Shown here piece by piece: positions 15,793 to 23,732 of a DNA stretch of 28,338 nt. The first letter of the stretch is position 1. The number at the start of each line of letters is the position of its first letter. Made by a program: the position numbers and the translations under genes. The notes beneath the pieces were generated by a model. The model was given only the letters and a program-made list of their open reading frames with translations, had not been told where the DNA came from and searched no databases. The stretch comes from an uncultured bacterium (GTDB lineage: Bacteria; Bacillota; Clostridia; Lachnospirales; Lachnospiraceae): NCBI GenBank assembly GCA_905214955.1, contig CAJMON010000039.1, forward strand, positions 1 through 28,338, read 5' to 3'.

Positions 15793-17073
15793 GTGGTGCA
15801 GTATATGGAAAAAGCAGTGCGTTTTATGCAGGAAGAGAAAGGGCAGGAGGCCTTTGGAAGGCTTCAGGTAAGCGTGGAGACAGAAACCGGGCTTCGCCCG
15901 GTCGAAGGCGCCCGTGTCCGGATTTCCTATACAGGAGATCCAGAGAGCGTAGTAGAGGAAGTGCAGACAGACAGGGAAGGAAGAATTCCGGAGCTTGCGC
16001 TTCCTACACCGCCCTTGGCCTACAGCTTAAATCCAGGGAGCAGCCAGCCCTATTCGGAATATACTATTTCAGTAAATGCAGACGGATTTGAAGAAGTGAC
16101 GGTGTCCGGGGCAGAGCTTCTGGCAGATGAGACCGCTATCCAGAGAATTCGTCTGCGTCCGTTATCCGGGACAGAGGAGTTTGAAAATATTGTGATTCCG
16201 GCTCATACCTTGTACGGGGATTATCCGCCGAAAATTGCAGAAAATGAAGTCAAACCCACACCAGTATCCGGGGAAATTGTCCTAAGCCGGGTGGTGATTC
16301 CGGAGTATGTGGTGGTTCATGACGGTTCCCCAAGAGACAGCAGCGCATCGGACTATTATGTGCGCTACAAAGATTATATTAAGAATGTGGCCTCCAGCGA
16401 GATCTATGCCACTTGGCCAAGGGCAGCCATCGAAGCCAATGTGCTGGCTATTCAGTCTTTTACCTTAAACCGGGTCTATAGCGAATGGTACCGGAACAAA
16501 GGGTATGATTTTACGATTACGTCATCGACTGCATTTGACCAGAAGTGGATTTTTGGAAGAAACATTTACGAGAGTATTTCGGATGTGGTAGATGAACTCT
16601 TTGAAAATTATCTGTCAAGGCCCAATGTGCGGCAGCCCATTCTGACCCAGTACTGCGACGGCCAGCGGGTAAGCTGCCCCAACTGGATGAGCCAGTGGGG
16701 CTCCAAATATCTGGCGGACCAGGGCTATACGGCGGAAGAAATCATCTGGTATTATTACGGGGATAACATGTACGTCAATACTGCAGAACAGATTGCAGGG
16801 ATTCCGGCGTCCTGGCCTGGCTATGATCTGGAAGAAGGCTCCTACGGAGAAAAGGTGCTCCAGCTTCAGGAACAGTTAAATGCCATTTCCAACAATTATC
16901 CCCTGATTCCAAAAGTCCAGGAGGATGGGATCTATGGTGCAGGAACGGCCGAAGCCGTCCGGGTTTTTCAGCGGGTGTTCGGCCTGCCGGTGACAGGAAC
17001 GGTGGATTACCGGACCTGGTATAAAGTACAGGAAATTTATGTGGGAGTGACCCGGATTTCGGAGCTGGTATAA
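15793..17073 (+). CDS. sleC: SleC-like spore cortex-lytic protein (SpoIID-like domain plus peptidoglycan-binding domain)
   Basis: A 426-residue protein. Residues about 20-110 form a beta-rich, carboxypeptidase-regulatory-like segment. Residues about 190-330 resemble the SpoIID/LytB domain (YIKNVASSEIYATWPRAAIE, then SQWGSKYLADQGYTAEEIIW). Residues about 350-415 are a PG_binding_1 domain (YGEKVLQLQEQLN, DGIYGAGTAEAVRVFQ). This order matches clostridial SleC, which degrades spore cortex during germination. No signal peptide is seen, unlike secreted SleC precursors. The start is probably GTG at 15793 with GAGGA upstream; ATG at 15805 is the alternative. It is 33 nt after rseP. A TATACT (15770-15775) in between lacks a recognisable -35, so its promoter is uncertain. 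A generic peptidoglycan-binding protein is the alternative call. Confidence 0.7.
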   Translation: MVQYMEKAVRFMQEEKGQEAFGRLQVSVETETGLRPVEGARVRISYTGDPESVVEEVQTDREGRIPELALPTPPLAYSLNPGSSQPYSEYTISVNADGFEEVTVSGAELLADETAIQRIRLRPLSGTEEFENIVIPAHTLYGDYPPKIAENEVKPTPVSGEIVLSRVVIPEYVVVHDGSPRDSSASDYYVRYKDYIKNVASSEIYATWPRAAIEANVLAIQSFTLNRVYSEWYRNKGYDFTITSSTAFDQKWIFGRNIYESISDVVDELFENYLSRPNVRQPILTQYCDGQRVSCPNWMSQWGSKYLADQGYTAEEIIWYYYGDNMYVNTAEQIAGIPASWPGYDLEEGSYGEKVLQLQEQLNAISNNYPLIPKVQEDGIYGAGTAEAVRVFQRVFGLPVTGTVDYRTWYKVQEIYVGVTRISELV

Positions 17074-17103
17074 GCTTCTGTATTAAGAAGAGAACAAGAA
17101 GCT
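17073..17103 (+). other. hairpin after the sleC-like gene
   Basis: AGCTTCT (17073-17079) and AGAAGCT (17097-17103) are perfect complements starting at the stop codon. No U-tract follows, so it is a weak candidate for a 3'-end structure. Confidence 0.35.
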
Positions 17104-17115
17104 GTAAAAAAGGGC

Positions 17116-17144
17116 TTGCAATATAAGAGGGTTTATGGTAGAAT
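17116..17144 (+). promoter_or_regulatory. carAB promoter
   Basis: TTGCAA (17116-17121), 17 nt, TAGAAT (17139-17144) with an extended TGG. Transcription would begin near 17151, giving a leader of about 125 nt. Confidence 0.75.
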
Positions 17145-17168
17145 CTTAGCAATTTGAGTATTTGTAAG

Positions 17169-17227
17169 AAAGGGGGGCGCGGGGGACTGCCTGGCCCTCT
17201 TTTTTCCTGCCCGGATTTCGGCGCAGG
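17169..17227 (+). promoter_or_regulatory. carA leader: terminator-type hairpin and second hairpin (putative attenuator)
   Basis: AAAGGGGGGC (17169-17178) pairs with GCCCTCTTT (17194-17202) with one wobble and one bulge, followed by T residues to 17205, giving an intrinsic terminator before the start codon. Immediately after, CCTGCCCG (17206-17213) pairs with CGG-C-GCAGG (to 17227). A terminator between promoter and first gene suggests transcription attenuation, plausible for a pyrimidine or arginine pathway operon. I see no PyrR-binding consensus and no T-box sequence, so the sensor is unknown. Confidence 0.6.
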
Positions 17228-17276
17228 AATCGCAGCTGTTACTCAACCTACACAACTGAAAGGAAAAAGGTGACTT

Positions 17277-18356
17277 ATGAAAGCATTTCTGATTTTGGAA
17301 GATGGAACCGTCTTTGAAGGAACCAGTATTGGTAAGGCGAAAGAAATCATCAGTGAAATCGTATTTAACACCTCCATGACTGGCTATCTGGAAGTTCTGA
17401 CAGATCCCTCTTATGCAGGCCAGGCCGTGGTTATGACGTATCCGCTGATTGGAAATTATGGGATCTGCTACGAGGATATGGAGTCCCAAAGACCCTGGCC
17501 CGATGGTTTTATTGTGAGAGAACTCTCCAGGCTCCCAAGCAATTTCAGAAGCGAGGATACCATACAGCACTTCCTGGAGGAGCATGACATTCCCGGAATC
17601 TGTGGAATTGATACACGTGCCCTGACAAAGATCCTTCGTGAAAAAGGAACGATGAATGGCTGCATTACCACCAATGAAAATTACAATCTGGAAGAGCTTC
17701 TTCCGAAGCTGAAGGCATACACGACCGGAAAAGTCGTAGAGAAAGTAACCTGCAAAGAACCGTATGTTCTGCCAGGAGACGGCCCAAAGGTGGCACTTTT
17801 AGACTTAGGAGCCAAGAGAAACATTGCCCGCAGCTTAAACAGCCGGGGATGTGAAGTGACGGTGTATCCGGCAGACACTCCTGCTGAGACGATTCTGAAA
17901 GCCAATCCGGACGGCATCATGTTAAGCAACGGCCCTGGAGACCCCAAGGAATGTACCGGTGTGATCAAAGAGATCCGCAAGCTTTATGAAAGCAATGTGC
18001 CCATCTTTGCAATCTGTTTAGGACATCAGCTGATGGCACTGGCCACTGGCGCAGATACCCACAAGATGAAGTACGGCCACAGAGGAGGCAATCACCCGGT
18101 AAAAGACCTGGCTACCGGACGCGTTTACATTTCCTCTCAGAACCATGGATATGTGGTAGATACCGACAACTTAGACCCTGCAGTTGCAGTGCCTGCCTTT
18201 GTGAATGTCAATGACGGCACCAACGAAGGACTGGCTTACACCGGAAAGAACATTTTCACTGTTCAGTTCCATCCGGAAGCGTGTCCGGGCCCAAGAGATT
18301 CTGGATACCTGTTTGACCGTTTTATGCAGATGATGGAGGAAGATCACAATGCCTAA
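17277..18356 (+). CDS. carA: carbamoyl phosphate synthase small (glutaminase) subunit
   Basis: A 359-residue class I glutamine amidotransferase subunit that hydrolyses glutamine and channels ammonia to CarB. The N-terminal CPSase domain (EDGTVFEG, FNTSMTGYLEVLTDPSY) is followed by the GATase domain with nucleophile C247 in CLGHQ and the HPE triad remainder in VQFHPEACPGP. Length is normal. The start ATG at 17277 follows AAGGTGA. The carB gene overlaps its last 8 nt. Carbamoyl phosphate feeds pyrimidine and arginine synthesis, which fits with pyrH nearby. Confidence 0.98.
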   Translation: MKAFLILEDGTVFEGTSIGKAKEIISEIVFNTSMTGYLEVLTDPSYAGQAVVMTYPLIGNYGICYEDMESQRPWPDGFIVRELSRLPSNFRSEDTIQHFLEEHDIPGICGIDTRALTKILREKGTMNGCITTNENYNLEELLPKLKAYTTGKVVEKVTCKEPYVLPGDGPKVALLDLGAKRNIARSLNSRGCEVTVYPADTPAETILKANPDGIMLSNGPGDPKECTGVIKEIRKLYESNVPIFAICLGHQLMALATGADTHKMKYGHRGGNHPVKDLATGRVYISSQNHGYVVDTDNLDPAVAVPAFVNVNDGTNEGLAYTGKNIFTVQFHPEACPGPRDSGYLFDRFMQMMEEDHNA

Positions 18357-21300
18357 GAATCCAAGTATTAAAAAAGTCCTTGTTATCGGCTCAGGCCCCA
18401 TTGTCATCGGCCAGGCCGCAGAGTTTGACTATGCAGGCACCCAGGCCTGCCGTTCCCTGAAAGAGGAAGGAATCGAAGTTGTTCTTCTGAATTCCAACCC
18501 GGCTACCATTATGACGGATAAGGACATTGCAGACAAAGTCTATATTGAGCCTCTGACTGTAGAAGTGGTAGAACAGCTGATTTTAAAAGAGCGTCCGGAC
18601 AGTGTGCTGCCTACCCTTGGAGGACAGGCAGGACTGAACTTGGCCATGGAGCTGGAAGACCGTGGATTCTTACGGGAAAACGGCGTGCGCCTCATTGGAA
18701 CCACTTCTGAGACCATCAAGAAGGCAGAAGACCGTCTGGAGTTTAAGAGCACCATGGAAAAAATTGGGGAGCCGGTAGCACCTTCCCTGGTAGTAGAAAA
18801 TGTAGAAGACGGAGCCGCATTTGCCAATAAGATCGGCTATCCGGTAGTTCTGCGTCCAGCTTACACCCTTGGCGGAAGTGGCGGTGGAATTGCCCACAAT
18901 CCCCAGGAGCTGGAAGAAATTCTGGAAAACGGCCTGCGTTTAAGCCGTGTGGGACAGGTTCTGGTAGAGCGCTGTATTGCCGGATGGAAAGAAATCGAGT
19001 ACGAAGTGATGCGTGATGGTGCTGGAAATGTGATCACCGTCTGCAACATGGAAAACTTAGACCCGGTAGGCGTTCACACCGGAGATAGTATCGTTGTAGC
19101 TCCTTCCCAGACTCTGGGAGACAAAGAGTACCAGATGCTGCGTACTTCCGCTTTAAATATCATCAGTGAACTGAAAATTACTGGCGGATGTAACGTACAG
19201 TTTGCCCTGCATCCCACCAGCTTTGAATACTGCGTTATTGAGGTAAACCCCCGTGTAAGCCGTTCTTCTGCACTGGCATCCAAAGCAACCGGATACCCCA
19301 TTGCAAAAGTAGCTGCCAAGATTGCGCTGGGCTATACCCTGGATGAAATCAAAAATGCCATTACTGGAAAGACTTACGCAAGCTTTGAGCCCATGCTGGA
19401 TTACTGCGTGGTAAAGATTCCGCGTCTGCCTTTTGATAAATTTATCAGTGCAAAACGTACCCTGACCACCCAGATGAAGGCTACCGGAGAGGTTATGAGT
19501 ATCTGCGACAACTTCGAAGGTGCCCTGATGAAAGCTATCCGTTCCCTGGAGCAGCATGTAGACTGCCTGCTGTCTTATGATTTCAGCCATCTGGATGATG
19601 ACGAGCTTCACAAACAGCTGGGAGTGGTAGATGACAGACGAATCTGGGTTATTGCAGAAGCCATCCGCAGAGGCATTTCCTATGAGAAAATTCATGAAAT
19701 CACCAAGATAGACGTGTGGTTTATTGATAAGCTGGCCATCCTGGTAGAAATGGAGCAGGCATTAAAGACCCAGGAACTGACGGCAGAGCTGTTAAAAGAA
19801 GCGAAGCGCATTGAGTTCCCGGACAACGTGATTGCACGCCTGACCGGCAAAACTGAAGAAGAAATCAAGCAGATGCGCTATGCCAACGGCATTGTAGCTG
19901 CTTATAAGATGGTAGATACCTGTGCTGCAGAGTTTGCAGCAGAGACTCCGTATTACTATTCTGTATTTGGAAGTGAAAATGAGGCGGTAGAGACCAATGA
20001 TCGGAAGAAAGTTCTGGTGCTTGGTTCCGGCCCCATCCGAATTGGACAGGGTATCGAGTTTGACTTCTGCTCCGTACATTGTACCTGGGCATTTGCCAAA
20101 GAAGGATACGAGACCATCATCATCAACAACAACCCGGAAACCGTTTCCACAGACTTTGACATTGCAGACAAGCTGTATTTTGAGCCTCTGACTCCGGAAG
20201 ATGTGGAAAATGTAGTAAACATTGAAAAACCAGACGGTGCAGTGGTACAGTTCGGCGGCCAGACAGCGATCAAACTGACGGAAGCCCTGATGAAAATGGG
20301 TGTGCCCATCCTGGGAACTTCCGCAGAGAACGTAGATGCTGCAGAAGACAGGGAGCTGTTTGATGAGATTCTGGCAAAATGCCAGATTCCAAGACCTGCA
20401 GGTCATACGGTATTTACCGCTGAGGAAGCAAAGAAAGCGGCCAATGAACTGGGGTATCCGGTTCTGGTGCGTCCGTCCTACGTACTGGGCGGCCAGGGTA
20501 TGCAGATTGCCATCAGCGATGAAGATATTGATGAATTTATTGGAATTATCAACCGGATTGCACAGGAGCATCCCATCTTGGTAGACAAATACCTGGTAGG
20601 AAAAGAGATCGAAGTAGATGCCGTATGTGATGGAAATGACATCCTGATTCCTGGAATTATGGAGCACATTGAGCGTGCAGGTATCCATTCTGGAGACAGT
20701 ATTTCCATTTACCCGGCACAGAGCATCAGCCAAAAAGCAAAAGATACCATTGTAGAGTATACCCAGAAGCTGGCTCAGTCTCTCCATGTCATTGGACTGA
20801 TCAATATTCAGTTTATCGTGTGCGGAGACGATGTGTATGTCATCGAGGTAAACCCAAGATCCAGCCGTACCGTTCCCTACATCAGCAAAGTTACGGGTAT
20901 TCCCATCGTTCCGCTGGCTACCAGAGTGATTTTAGGCCATACCTTAAAAGAGATGGGCTACCCCACCGGCCTGGCTCCTCAGGCAGATTACATTGCTATT
21001 AAGATGCCGGTATTCTCCTTTGAGAAGATCCGTGGCGCAGATATCAGCCTTGGACCGGAAATGAAATCCACCGGTGAGTGCCTTGGTATTGCAAAGACCT
21101 TTAATGAGGCCTTGTACAAAGCCTTCCTTGGAGCAGGCATCAATCTGCCTAAGCACAAAAATATGATCATTACCGTCCGTGATGAGGATAAAGAAGAGAT
21201 CGTGGATGTTGCCAGAAGATTTGAAAAACTGGGATACCGCATCTTTGCTACCAGAAATACCGCAAAAGTCCTTCAGGAGCATGGCGTCAATGCCGTCCGC

Positions 21301-21564
21301 ACCAATAAGATTGAACAGCCTTCTCCCAACCTGCTGGATCTGATTCTTGGACATGAGATCGACCTGGTTATTGATACACCATCCCAGGGTATTGAACATT
21401 CCAAAGATGGTTTCCTGATCCGCCGGACAGCCATCGAGACTGGAGTCAATGTACTGACCGCCATGGATACCGCAAGAGCTCTGGTGACCAGTCTGGAAAA
21501 CACCGATATCAAGAAACTGACATTGGTAGACATTGCTACCGTAAAAAATTTGGATCAAAAGTAA
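18349..21564 (+). CDS. carB: carbamoyl phosphate synthase large subunit
   Basis: A 1071-residue large subunit of normal length with two homologous ATP-grasp halves: the first opens with VLVIGSGPIVIGQAAEFDYAG, the second (near residue 556) with VLVLGSGPIRIGQGIEFDF. Each half makes one phosphorylation step (bicarbonate, then carbamate). The C-terminal 130 residues form the MGS-like allosteric domain. The ATG at 18349 overlaps carA by 8 nt with GGAGG inside carA, so the two are translationally coupled. Two hairpins and a terminator follow. Confidence 0.98.
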   Translation: MPKNPSIKKVLVIGSGPIVIGQAAEFDYAGTQACRSLKEEGIEVVLLNSNPATIMTDKDIADKVYIEPLTVEVVEQLILKERPDSVLPTLGGQAGLNLAMELEDRGFLRENGVRLIGTTSETIKKAEDRLEFKSTMEKIGEPVAPSLVVENVEDGAAFANKIGYPVVLRPAYTLGGSGGGIAHNPQELEEILENGLRLSRVGQVLVERCIAGWKEIEYEVMRDGAGNVITVCNMENLDPVGVHTGDSIVVAPSQTLGDKEYQMLRTSALNIISELKITGGCNVQFALHPTSFEYCVIEVNPRVSRSSALASKATGYPIAKVAAKIALGYTLDEIKNAITGKTYASFEPMLDYCVVKIPRLPFDKFISAKRTLTTQMKATGEVMSICDNFEGALMKAIRSLEQHVDCLLSYDFSHLDDDELHKQLGVVDDRRIWVIAEAIRRGISYEKIHEITKIDVWFIDKLAILVEMEQALKTQELTAELLKEAKRIEFPDNVIARLTGKTEEEIKQMRYANGIVAAYKMVDTCAAEFAAETPYYYSVFGSENEAVETNDRKKVLVLGSGPIRIGQGIEFDFCSVHCTWAFAKEGYETIIINNNPETVSTDFDIADKLYFEPLTPEDVENVVNIEKPDGAVVQFGGQTAIKLTEALMKMGVPILGTSAENVDAAEDRELFDEILAKCQIPRPAGHTVFTAEEAKKAANELGYPVLVRPSYVLGGQGMQIAISDEDIDEFIGIINRIAQEHPILVDKYLVGKEIEVDAVCDGNDILIPGIMEHIERAGIHSGDSISIYPAQSISQKAKDTIVEYTQKLAQSLHVIGLINIQFIVCGDDVYVIEVNPRSSRTVPYISKVTGIPIVPLATRVILGHTLKEMGYPTGLAPQADYIAIKMPVFSFEKIRGADISLGPEMKSTGECLGIAKTFNEALYKAFLGAGINLPKHKNMIITVRDEDKEEIVDVARRFEKLGYRIFATRNTAKVLQEHGVNAVRTNKIEQPSPNLLDLILGHEIDLVIDTPSQGIEHSKDGFLIRRTAIETGVNVLTAMDTARALVTSLENTDIKKLTLVDIATVKNLDQK

Positions 21565-21581
21565 AGAAATGCTAGGGAAAA

Positions 21582-21627
21582 AAGGTTAAAAAGCTGTTCG
21601 TGCCTGCACGATAAAGCTTTTCACCTT
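21582..21627 (+). other. long imperfect hairpin after carB
   Basis: AAGGTTAAAAAGCT (21582-21595) pairs with AGCTTTTCACCTT (21615-21627) with a small bulge, and encloses CGTGC/GCACG (21599-21610). No T-run follows directly. It may protect the 3' end of the carAB transcript ahead of the terminator at 21644. Confidence 0.5.
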
Positions 21628-21643
21628 GGGACCAAACTTGAAG

Positions 21644-21668
21644 AAAGCTGCCGCAGGGCGGCTTTTTT
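21644..21668 (+). terminator. Rho-independent terminator of carAB
   Basis: AAAGCTGCC (21644-21652) pairs with GGCGGCTTT (from 21657) over a GCAG loop, with one wobble, followed by a run of six T. Confidence 0.9.
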
Positions 21669-21709
21669 CTGTTCTAATCAGAGAAAATGTGATAAAAATG
21701 TAAAAAAGG

Positions 21710-21738
21710 TTGACATAATCGTTTCAAAATAGTATTAT
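21710..21738 (+). promoter_or_regulatory. strong promoter of the NlpC/P60 gene
   Basis: A perfect -35 TTGACA (21710-21715), 17-nt spacer and TATTAT (21733-21738). It is the best consensus match in the window. Confidence 0.85.
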
Positions 21739-21790
21739 TTATAATTGTTCGTGCAACATCTTTGTAATAATAAGAAAGTGAGGAAAGAAA

Positions 21791-23359
21791 TTGAAAAGAA
21801 AAACAGGAAAAAAACTGCCTTATTATTTACTGATGGGATGTGTATTATGTGCCGGAATGCCGCACGCAGGGGCATTTGTGACATATGCAGAAGAAAGTCA
21901 TGCAGGGGAGCTGGCATTTGCAAAATGTGATGAGTACATTAACATCCGCCAGGAAGCCAATGCAGACAGTGAAGTAACAGGGAAGATTTATAATTACGGG
22001 GCCGTAACGATTCAGGGTGAAGAAGGTGACTGGTATCAGATCACATCCGGAAACGCAGCCGGTTATGTGAAGAAAGAATTTTTTGCAGTGGGTGAAGAAG
22101 CAGACAGCATTGCAGAAAAAGTAGGATACTATGTGGCAACGGTCTATCCGGAGGAACTGTATGTACGTTCCAGCCCGGATGAGGAAAGTGATATTATTGG
22201 ATCTGTCCATCAGTCTGATGAGATGGCAGTGGTCAACTATGACAATGGCGGCTGGATGACCGTTGTGACCAGCGATGGCCTGTACGGTTATGTCAATGCC
22301 TATTATGTAGATTATCAGACCTATTATCCAGTGGCAGAGACCTTAGAGGAGGAGCAGGACAGAATTCGTGCAGAGGGCATCACACCGGCTCAGACAGATG
22401 TTTCAAATGATGTATCCACCGGTTCTGAGAGTGATACTGCATCTGATTATACGCCGGAGACGGACTATGTGCCGGAAACATACGGTCAGAGTGATACTGC
22501 ATCCTATGATGCACCACAGACCGAGTATGTACCGGAAACATCCAGTCAGAGTGATGGAGCATCTGATTACACCGCAGAGACGGATTACGTACCGGAAACC
22601 GATTCTGTACCGGAAACCGATTACGTACCGGAAACCGACTATGTACCGGAAACCGATTCTGTACCGGAAACGGATTACGTACCGGCAACCGATTCTGTGC
22701 CGGAAACGGATTACGTGCCGGAAACGGACTATGAACCAGAAACAAGTTATGAGCCGGAGACCAGTTATGAACCGGAAACAAGCTATGAGCCGGAGACTAG
22801 TTACGAACCGGAAACAAGCTATGAGCCGGAGACCAGTTATGAGCCGGAGACCAGTTACGAACCGGAAACAAGCTATGAGCCAGAGACAAGCTATGAGCCG
22901 GAGACCAGTTATGAACCGGAAACAAGCTATGAGCCGGAGACCAGTTATGAACCGGAAACCGATCCTGCTCCGGAAACGGAAGCACCTGGCACAACGGACT
23001 CTTCTCTTGGACAGTCTATTGTCAACTATGCAATGCAGTTTGTGGGAAATCCCTATGTATGGGGCGGTACCAGCCTGACAAGCGGAGCGGACTGTTCTGG
23101 ATTCGCACAGTCTGTGTTTGCAAATTTCGGAATTGGACTTTCCAGAACCGCAGCAGACCAGTCTTACGGTGGAACAGCTGTCAGCACAGACAGTCTGCAG
23201 CCGGGAGATCTGCTGTTCTACAGCAATGGAAGCGGCATTAGCCATGTAGCTATTTACATCGGCGGCGGTCAGATCGTTCATGCAGCCAACGAAGCATCCG
23301 GTATCACTGTATCAAGTGCATATTATTCCACCATCGTATGTGCCAGAAGATATTGTTAA
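21791..23359 (+). CDS. secreted SH3-domain NlpC/P60 peptidoglycan hydrolase with PET-repeat linker
   Basis: A 522-residue exported cell-wall enzyme. A basic N-terminus and hydrophobic core ending near TYAEES form a signal peptide (about 1-33). Two bacterial SH3 domains follow (about 36-105 and 110-175), then a Pro/Glu/Thr-rich linker (about 195-397) with twelve consecutive SYEPET hexapeptides. The C-terminal NlpC/P60 domain (about 405-522) has the Cys-His-His triad C435 (GADCSGFAQ), H485 (SHVAIYIG) and H497 (VHAAN). Relatives cleave D-Glu-diaminopimelate bonds in peptide stems. The start is TTG at 21791 after GAGGAAAG; the next ATG (21833) would destroy the signal peptide. It is monocistronic with a strong promoter. 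The linker probably spans or lies within the wall. Confidence 0.9.
   Translation: MKRKTGKKLPYYLLMGCVLCAGMPHAGAFVTYAEESHAGELAFAKCDEYINIRQEANADSEVTGKIYNYGAVTIQGEEGDWYQITSGNAAGYVKKEFFAVGEEADSIAEKVGYYVATVYPEELYVRSSPDEESDIIGSVHQSDEMAVVNYDNGGWMTVVTSDGLYGYVNAYYVDYQTYYPVAETLEEEQDRIRAEGITPAQTDVSNDVSTGSESDTASDYTPETDYVPETYGQSDTASYDAPQTEYVPETSSQSDGASDYTAETDYVPETDSVPETDYVPETDYVPETDSVPETDYVPATDSVPETDYVPETDYEPETSYEPETSYEPETSYEPETSYEPETSYEPETSYEPETSYEPETSYEPETSYEPETSYEPETSYEPETSYEPETDPAPETEAPGTTDSSLGQSIVNYAMQFVGNPYVWGGTSLTSGADCSGFAQSVFANFGIGLSRTAADQSYGGTAVSTDSLQPGDLLFYSNGSGISHVAIYIGGGQIVHAANEASGITVSSAYYSTIVCARRYC
22427..22590 (+). repeat. degenerate long repeats, first part of the linker
   Basis: About three imperfect copies of a unit of roughly 20 codons (SDTASDYTPETDYVPET-like, SDTASYDAPQTEYVPET, SDGASDYTAETDYVPET) precede the hexapeptide repeats, joined by YGQ and SSQ spacers. 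They suggest an older round of duplication in the same linker. Confidence 0.6.
22745..22960 (+). repeat. 12 tandem 18-bp repeats encoding SYEPET
   Basis: Twelve in-frame 18-bp units all encode SYEPET. They are preceded by DYVPET/DSVPET variants and one DYEPET from about 22580. At DNA level two codon versions (GAGCCGGAGAC and GAACCGGAAAC) often alternate, suggesting amplification as 36-bp pairs. It is coding sequence, not a CRISPR array. Confidence 0.9.
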
Positions 23360-23409
23360 TGTGGTCAGAACCGTTTGAAAAAACGGGAAAATAGAACAAT
23401 CCTGTTAAG

Positions 23410-23462
23410 AAAAATCCACAGTATCGACAGAAATCAAAAATCTGCCGAAATTGTGGGTTTTT
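23410..23462 (+). terminator. terminator of the NlpC/P60 gene
   Basis: AAAAATCCACA (23410-23420) pairs with TGTGGGTTTTT (23452-23462) with one wobble. The loop has a further CAGA/TCTG pair. The tail continues as three near-identical 9-mers, TTTTTCTG(A/G). Confidence 0.65.
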
Positions 23463-23481
23463 CTGATTTTTCTGGTTTTTC

Positions 23482-23510
23482 TGGAAAAGCGGACAAAGGT
23501 ATGGTATGAT
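23482..23510 (+). promoter_or_regulatory. extended -10 promoter of the DUF2500-hydrolase operon
   Basis: TATGAT (23505-23510) preceded by TGG. The -35 (TGGAAA, 23482-23487, 17-nt spacer) is poor. The structured element at 23522 begins about 12 nt downstream, near the predicted transcription start. Confidence 0.45.
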
Positions 23511-23521
23511 ACTGGGGTCGA

Positions 23522-23691
23522 AAGATGCCTTACGGATTGTTCCGTACTTCGTACTTCCACAATCCTGCCCAATATTCGCATATCGTGAAGCTGACGCTCC
23601 ACTTTTATGCTCATATTGGGCGGGTCACTAAGCCTTAAAACCACTCCTGTGCAAGCACATCGTGGTTTCAGGCTTTTGACCCTGGCATCAT
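23522..23691 (+). other. structured leader element, copy 2 (candidate structured RNA or palindromic repeat)
   Basis: It is bounded by GATGCC (23524) and GGCATCAT (23691). Three hairpins occur in order. The first is TACGGA-TTGT-TCCGTA (23531-23546). The second is GCCCAATAT/ATATTGGGC (23567-23575, 23613-23621), enclosing GTGAAGC/GCTCCAC (23585-23602). The third is AAGCCT..AAACCAC/GTGGTTT..AGGCTT (23630-23675), enclosing GTGC/GCAC and itself enclosed by GGGTC/GACCC (23622-23626, 23678-23682). The first part is related to the minus strand of 5345-5446. It covers most of the leader between the promoter and the start at 23733. It matches no riboswitch class that I recognise. Confidence 0.55.
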
Positions 23692-23732
23692 GGTATTCTG
23701 AAGCCATACAGGAAGCGAAAGGAGAAAGGCGT

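Noticed and set aside
17151..17276. T-box or PyrR leader upstream of carA
   Set aside because: There is no T-box sequence and no PyrR-type binding loop; only a terminator and a second hairpin are visible.
19792..20787. Minus-strand open frame of 331 codons inside carB
   Set aside because: carB is intact and conserved on the + strand; the antisense frame has no recognisable domain or ribosome site.
22440..22960. Regular short repeats resembling a CRISPR array
   Set aside because: The units are directly tandem with no unique spacers, stay in frame and encode SYEPET within a gene.
22403..23281. Long minus-strand open frame (292 codons) opposite the NlpC/P60 gene
   Set aside because: It is a by-product of the 18-bp repeats, which keep all frames open; its peptide is a monotonous repeat and it has no ribosome site. 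The + strand frame has the signal peptide and catalytic domain.
23607..23732. Upstream coding extension of the DUF2500 gene
   Set aside because: The stretch is the structured element; the Shine-Dalgarno and DUF2500 start are at 23721-23735.
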